DNA from: Methylotenera_A sp031399315
GTDB lineage: Bacteria > Pseudomonadota > Gammaproteobacteria > Burkholderiales > Methylophilaceae
Length of the DNA stretch: 8,024 nt
Reading direction: 5' to 3'
Assembly (NCBI GenBank): GCA_031399315.1
Contig: JANNOS010000087.1
Span: forward strand, 1 to 8,024
A program made the position numbers and the translations under genes. The notes beneath the pieces are model-generated. The model was given only the letters and a program-made list of their open reading frames with translations. It did no database searches and was not told the origin of the DNA. Positions 5,693 to 8,024 of the stretch are shown here, one piece after another. Every line of letters starts with the position of its first letter. Within the stretch, counting starts at the first letter, position 1.

Positions 5693-5721
5693 TTCAAAGC
5701 CTATGTAAAACGCGCTATAAT
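5693..5721 (+). promoter_or_regulatory. Sigma70-type promoter of the rsx operon
   Basis: TTCAAA (5693-5698, four of six matches to TTGACA), a 17-bp spacer and a perfect TATAAT (5716-5721). Transcription would begin near 5728, about 20 nt before the rsxA ATG at 5749. This placement excludes the upstream ATG at 5683 as start. Confidence 0.7.
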
Positions 5722-5748
5722 GACGCACCTTTATTAGGCTCCGCATCA

Positions 5749-6333
5749 ATGTCAGAAAGTTATATTTTAATATTAATTAGCACGGTTTTAGTCAACAACA
5801 TCGTGCTGGTTAAAATTTTGGGTTTATGCCCATTTATGGGGGTTTCTAAAAAACTGGAAGCTTCTATCGGCATGGCCGCAGCAACCGCATTCGTATTGAC
5901 GATTGGCTCAATGACGAGCTGGGCAATCAATCACTATTTGCTCGAGCCAAACCAATTACAGTATCTGCGCACGCTGTCGTTTATTGTCGTCATTGCGGGC
6001 GTGGTGCAATTTACCGAGATTGTGATGGAAAAAAGCTTTCCGTTACTCTACCAAATGCTGGGGATTTTCTTGCCGCTTATCACCACAAATTGCGCAGTAC
6101 TTGGCATCCCTTTGCTCAATGCGCAAGCGAGCCACGGGGCGATAGAGTCTGGCTTATATGGATTTGGTGGCGCGATTGGCTTTTCAATGGTATTAATTCT
6201 ATTTGCCTCAATGCGCGAACGCTTAGAAGCTGCTGATGTGCCCAAAGTATTTCAAGGCTCGGCCATCGCCATGATCACCGCTGCACTCATGAGCTTAGCC
6301 TTTATGGGTTTTGCAGGTCTTGATAAGTATTAA
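5749..6333 (+). CDS. rsxA: Electron transport complex subunit RsxA (RnfA)
   Basis: A 194-aa integral membrane subunit of the Rnf/Rsx complex, which moves electrons between ferredoxin and NAD(H) coupled to ion movement, or in E. coli keeps SoxR reduced. The sequence follows RsxA throughout: TVLVNN.VLVK.LGLCPFMGVSKK near the start, LRTLSFIVVIAGVVQFTE (73-90), GIFLPLITTNCAVLG (105-119) and SLAFMGFAGL at the end. About six membrane helices are evident. Cys27 (GLCPF) and Cys115 (TNCAV) are the invariant cysteines which, in structures of the related Na+-NQR and Rnf complexes, help hold an iron-sulfur cluster at the interface with the E-type subunit. ATG 5749 was chosen because it gives the family N-terminus and follows the promoter; AGG at 5735-5737 is a weak, distant ribosome-binding site. 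rsxB begins 11 bp downstream. Confidence 0.95.
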   Translation: MSESYILILISTVLVNNIVLVKILGLCPFMGVSKKLEASIGMAAATAFVLTIGSMTSWAINHYLLEPNQLQYLRTLSFIVVIAGVVQFTEIVMEKSFPLLYQMLGIFLPLITTNCAVLGIPLLNAQASHGAIESGLYGFGGAIGFSMVLILFASMRERLEAADVPKVFQGSAIAMITAALMSLAFMGFAGLDKY

Positions 6334-6344
6334 ATGAGCTTTAA

Positions 6345-6914
6345 ATGCTAACTGCTTTATACATCATGATCGGCCTCGCGCTGTTACTTGGCGCGGCGCT
6401 TGGTTATGCGGCGCTTAAATTCAAAGTGGAAGGCGATCCGCTCATTGCACGCATTGATGCTATTTTGCCACAGACACAATGCGGTCAATGTGGCTTTCCT
6501 GGCTGTAAGCCTTATGCAACGGCCATCGCAGAAGGCCGCGCCGATATTAATCAATGCCCGCCTGGCGGTGATGCTGGCGTGCATGCGCTTGCTGATTTGT
6601 TGGGGCCATTATTAGGTGTGGAGTACAAACCACTTAACGCCGAAAACGGTGTAGAAAAACCCAAAGCGGTAGCCTTTATTGATGAGCAAACTTGTATTGG
6701 CTGCACATTGTGTATTCAAGCTTGCCCAGTTGATGCCATATTAGGCGCGGCTAAACATATGCATACCATTATCGCCAGTGAATGCACGGGCTGCGAGCTA
6801 TGCTTAGCGCCTTGCCCAGTCGATTGCATCACCATGCAGCCAATAGGCGAAACGCCTGATAACTGGAAGTGGAAATACCCAGTGATTCCGATTAAGCCAA
6901 CTTTTACACTGTAA
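6345..6914 (+). CDS. rsxB: Electron transport complex iron-sulfur subunit RsxB (RnfB)
   Basis: A 189-aa ferredoxin-like subunit that carries electrons into the membrane part of the Rnf complex. Residues 4-24 form the N-terminal membrane anchor. The four-cysteine cluster domain follows: C46-x2-C49-x4-C54...C71 in CGQCGFPGC and QCPPGG. Two 4Fe-4S ferredoxin motifs come next: C117-x2-C120-x2-C123-x3-C127-P and C147-x2-C150-x2-C153-x3-C157-P. The end ETPDNWKWKYP matches the family (ETPDSWKW in E. coli). All cluster cysteines are present, so the protein looks functional. The start ATG at 6345 lies 11 bp after the rsxA stop; ATGAGC between them offers only a weak GAG ribosome-binding site, so coupling with rsxA translation is likely. 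It ends 31 bp before rsxC. Confidence 0.95.
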   Translation: MLTALYIMIGLALLLGAALGYAALKFKVEGDPLIARIDAILPQTQCGQCGFPGCKPYATAIAEGRADINQCPPGGDAGVHALADLLGPLLGVEYKPLNAENGVEKPKAVAFIDEQTCIGCTLCIQACPVDAILGAAKHMHTIIASECTGCELCLAPCPVDCITMQPIGETPDNWKWKYPVIPIKPTFTL

Positions 6915-6931
6915 ATTAATATTAAAAAAAC

Positions 6932-6949
6932 ATGAACACCCAGAAATGA
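6932..6949 (+). other. Five-codon mini-ORF overlapping the rsxC start
   Basis: ATG at 6932 reads MNTQK and stops at TGA 6947-6949, overlapping the rsxC ATG (6946) as ATGA. No strong ribosome-binding site precedes either ATG. It may couple rsxC translation or be chance; translation is not shown. Confidence 0.25.
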
Positions 6950-8024
6950 ATGCTTTAGTTAACTTTACAAAAATATTTAAATTCAACGGCGGTGTTCACC
7001 CGCCAGAGAATAAATCACAATCAACCCAATTGCCCATTGGGCAGTTGTCTTTGCCTGCAACTTTAGTATTGCCATTACGCCAGCACGTTGGAAATATTCC
7101 AAAAGTAAAAGTGAGCGTTGGCGATACAGTGCTTAAAGGGCAATTACTTGCCGAGGCAGAAGGCACGGTATCTGCCGCGATTCATGCGCCCACTTCAGGC
7201 GTTGTCACAGCAATTGCTGATGCCATTATTCCGCACCCTTCTGGCTTACCTGATAGATGCATTACCATCACGCCTGATGGCAAAGACGAATGGATTACTC
7301 GTCAGCCACAAGATTGGCGTAATGTAGAGCGCAAAGATTTAGTCGCAAGCCTACGCTTGTCTGGCATTGTTGGTCTGGGTGGCGCAACGTTCCCCACCCA
7401 TATCAAGTTACGAGCCGATGGTAAATCGGGTGTGCATACTTTGGTGATTAACGCTGCTGAGTGCGAGCCATATATCACGTGCGATGACATGCTGATGCGC
7501 CAACGTGCGGATGAAATTGTAAAAGGCATTGCAATCGCACAATATTTATTGGGTGCAGAAAAAGTCCTTATCGGCATAGAAGATAACAAGCCCTTGGCGG
7601 CGAAGGCTATGGAAGCCGCAGTTCAAAAAGCAACAATGCAAGCCGCCACTGCCAACACGTGCATGCAAGTAGTGGTGGTGCCGACACTTTATCCAAGTGG
7701 TGATGCAAGAAGGCTGGTGCACTTAGTTTTGGGCACAGAAATTCCATTTGATAAACGCTCAACAGAAGTTGGTTTGCAAGTGTTCAACGTAGCAACTGTA
7801 TTAGCGCTTTACCGCTATTTTGAGCATGGCGAGCCTGCTATTAGCCGCATCGTCTCGATGACTGGCAACGTGCAAACACCACAAAATTTTGAAGTATTGT
7901 TTGGTACGCCGCTCACGCACTTAGTGGCTGCGGCAGGTGGCGCAAAAAAAGAAACTACGCACTACATTATGGGTGGCCCTATGATGGGTTTCGACTTACC
8001 CACTGAGCATGTGCCTATTACCAA
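6946..8024 (+). CDS. rsxC: Electron transport complex subunit RsxC (RnfC), 5' part only
   Basis: The frame is open from ATG 6946 to the window end, 359 codons plus two bases, so the gene is cut at its 3' side. RsxC is the peripheral FMN- and Fe-S-containing subunit that exchanges electrons with NAD(H). The N-terminus FNGGVHPPENK (about 13-23) is diagnostic. It is followed by a biotinyl/lipoyl-like barrel (KVSVGDTVLKGQLLAEAEG, then IHAPTSGVVTAI). The glycine-rich nucleotide-binding loop SGIVGLGGATFPTH lies at 139-152 and INAAECEPYITCDD at 168-181. A Nuo51-like/SLBB part with YPSGDARRLVHLVLG and GEPAISRIVSMTG follows, and the MGGPMMG motif near 342-348. The two C-terminal ferredoxin motifs expected for the family lie beyond 8024. 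It is 31 bp after rsxB, in the same operon. No clear ribosome-binding site is seen; the start was set by the family N-terminus. Confidence 0.95.
   Translation, partial: MNALVNFTKIFKFNGGVHPPENKSQSTQLPIGQLSLPATLVLPLRQHVGNIPKVKVSVGDTVLKGQLLAEAEGTVSAAIHAPTSGVVTAIADAIIPHPSGLPDRCITITPDGKDEWITRQPQDWRNVERKDLVASLRLSGIVGLGGATFPTHIKLRADGKSGVHTLVINAAECEPYITCDDMLMRQRADEIVKGIAIAQYLLGAEKVLIGIEDNKPLAAKAMEAAVQKATMQAATANTCMQVVVVPTLYPSGDARRLVHLVLGTEIPFDKRSTEVGLQVFNVATVLALYRYFEHGEPAISRIVSMTGNVQTPQNFEVLFGTPLTHLVAAAGGAKKETTHYIMGGPMMGFDLPTEHVPIT

Larger units (their letters stand above)
5484..5748. other. Divergent dapA/rsxA control region
   Basis: AT-rich 265-bp region without a gene. A rightward open frame from ATG 5683 runs into rsxA, but the promoter inside it and the known RsxA N-terminus argue against it. 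For dapA (minus strand) the best promoter guess is TTGTTT (5590-5585) with an 18-bp spacer and TATAAC (5566-5561), only a modest match; TAAAAT at 5518-5513 is an alternative -10 without a fitting -35. A 14-bp palindrome lies at 5601-5614, ten bases upstream of the guessed dapA -35. Confidence 0.6.

Noticed and set aside
5683..5748. N-terminal extension of RsxA from ATG 5683
   Set aside because: The segment contains the rsx promoter (TTCAAA-17-TATAAT), does not look like RsxA, and the family N-terminus starts at ATG 5749.
6384..7589. Other-frame open frames across rsxB and rsxC
   Set aside because: Overlap complete conserved genes and lack recognisable protein features.

Overview
The window looks like ordinary chromosomal backbone of a moderately AT-rich betaproteobacterium. 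The evidence is the dapA-bamC-MBL gene order, a BamC with an inserted basic, Trp-containing linker, and an Rnf/Rsx cluster that starts divergently from dapA. The codon style and gene set would fit Methylophilaceae (Methylotenera-like), but that family assignment is inference. No phage, transposon, CRISPR, tRNA or rRNA is visible.

Layout: (1) Positions 1-1913, + strand: the 3' half of a ribosomal oxygenase gene (RoxA/YcfD type), an uncharacterised 164-aa cytoplasmic protein, and a short exported protein with secretin-like N and C domains, apparently one operon. (2) 1914-2456: a 226-bp spacer with a candidate promoter and an inverted repeat, then a 70-aa lipoprotein made almost entirely of nine Ala/Pro/Glu pentads, followed by two stem-loop terminators that serve the convergent genes. 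(3) 2457-5483, - strand: dapA, bamC and a YycJ-type metallo-beta-lactamase-fold gene, read in that order with very short gaps. (4) 5484-5748: an AT-rich divergent control region with a perfect 14-bp palindrome and a good sigma70-type promoter for rsxA. (5) 5749-8024, + strand: rsxA, rsxB and the first ~359 codons of rsxC, the start of the membrane Rnf electron-transport complex; the remaining subunits would lie beyond the window.

Functionally, the minus-strand operon pairs lysine/diaminopimelate synthesis (DapA) with outer-membrane protein assembly (BamC), a pairing long known in proteobacteria, plus a probable nuclease/hydrolase. The rightward operon supplies reduced ferredoxin or keeps redox regulators reduced. 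RoxA hydroxylates a ribosomal protein.

The least ordinary structure is at 3217-3294: the translation start of the MBL-fold gene lies in the first of three 26-bp tandem units. The two extra copies produce 8- and 7-codon mini-ORFs beginning MRFA, linked stop-to-start in a chain between bamC and the MBL gene. Other points worth a look are the pentad-repeat lipoprotein, the reduced secretin-like protein, a 13-bp duplication that creates the roxA stop codon, an Asp at +2 of the BamC lipidation cysteine, and a 10-bp palindrome found three times around the rsx genes.
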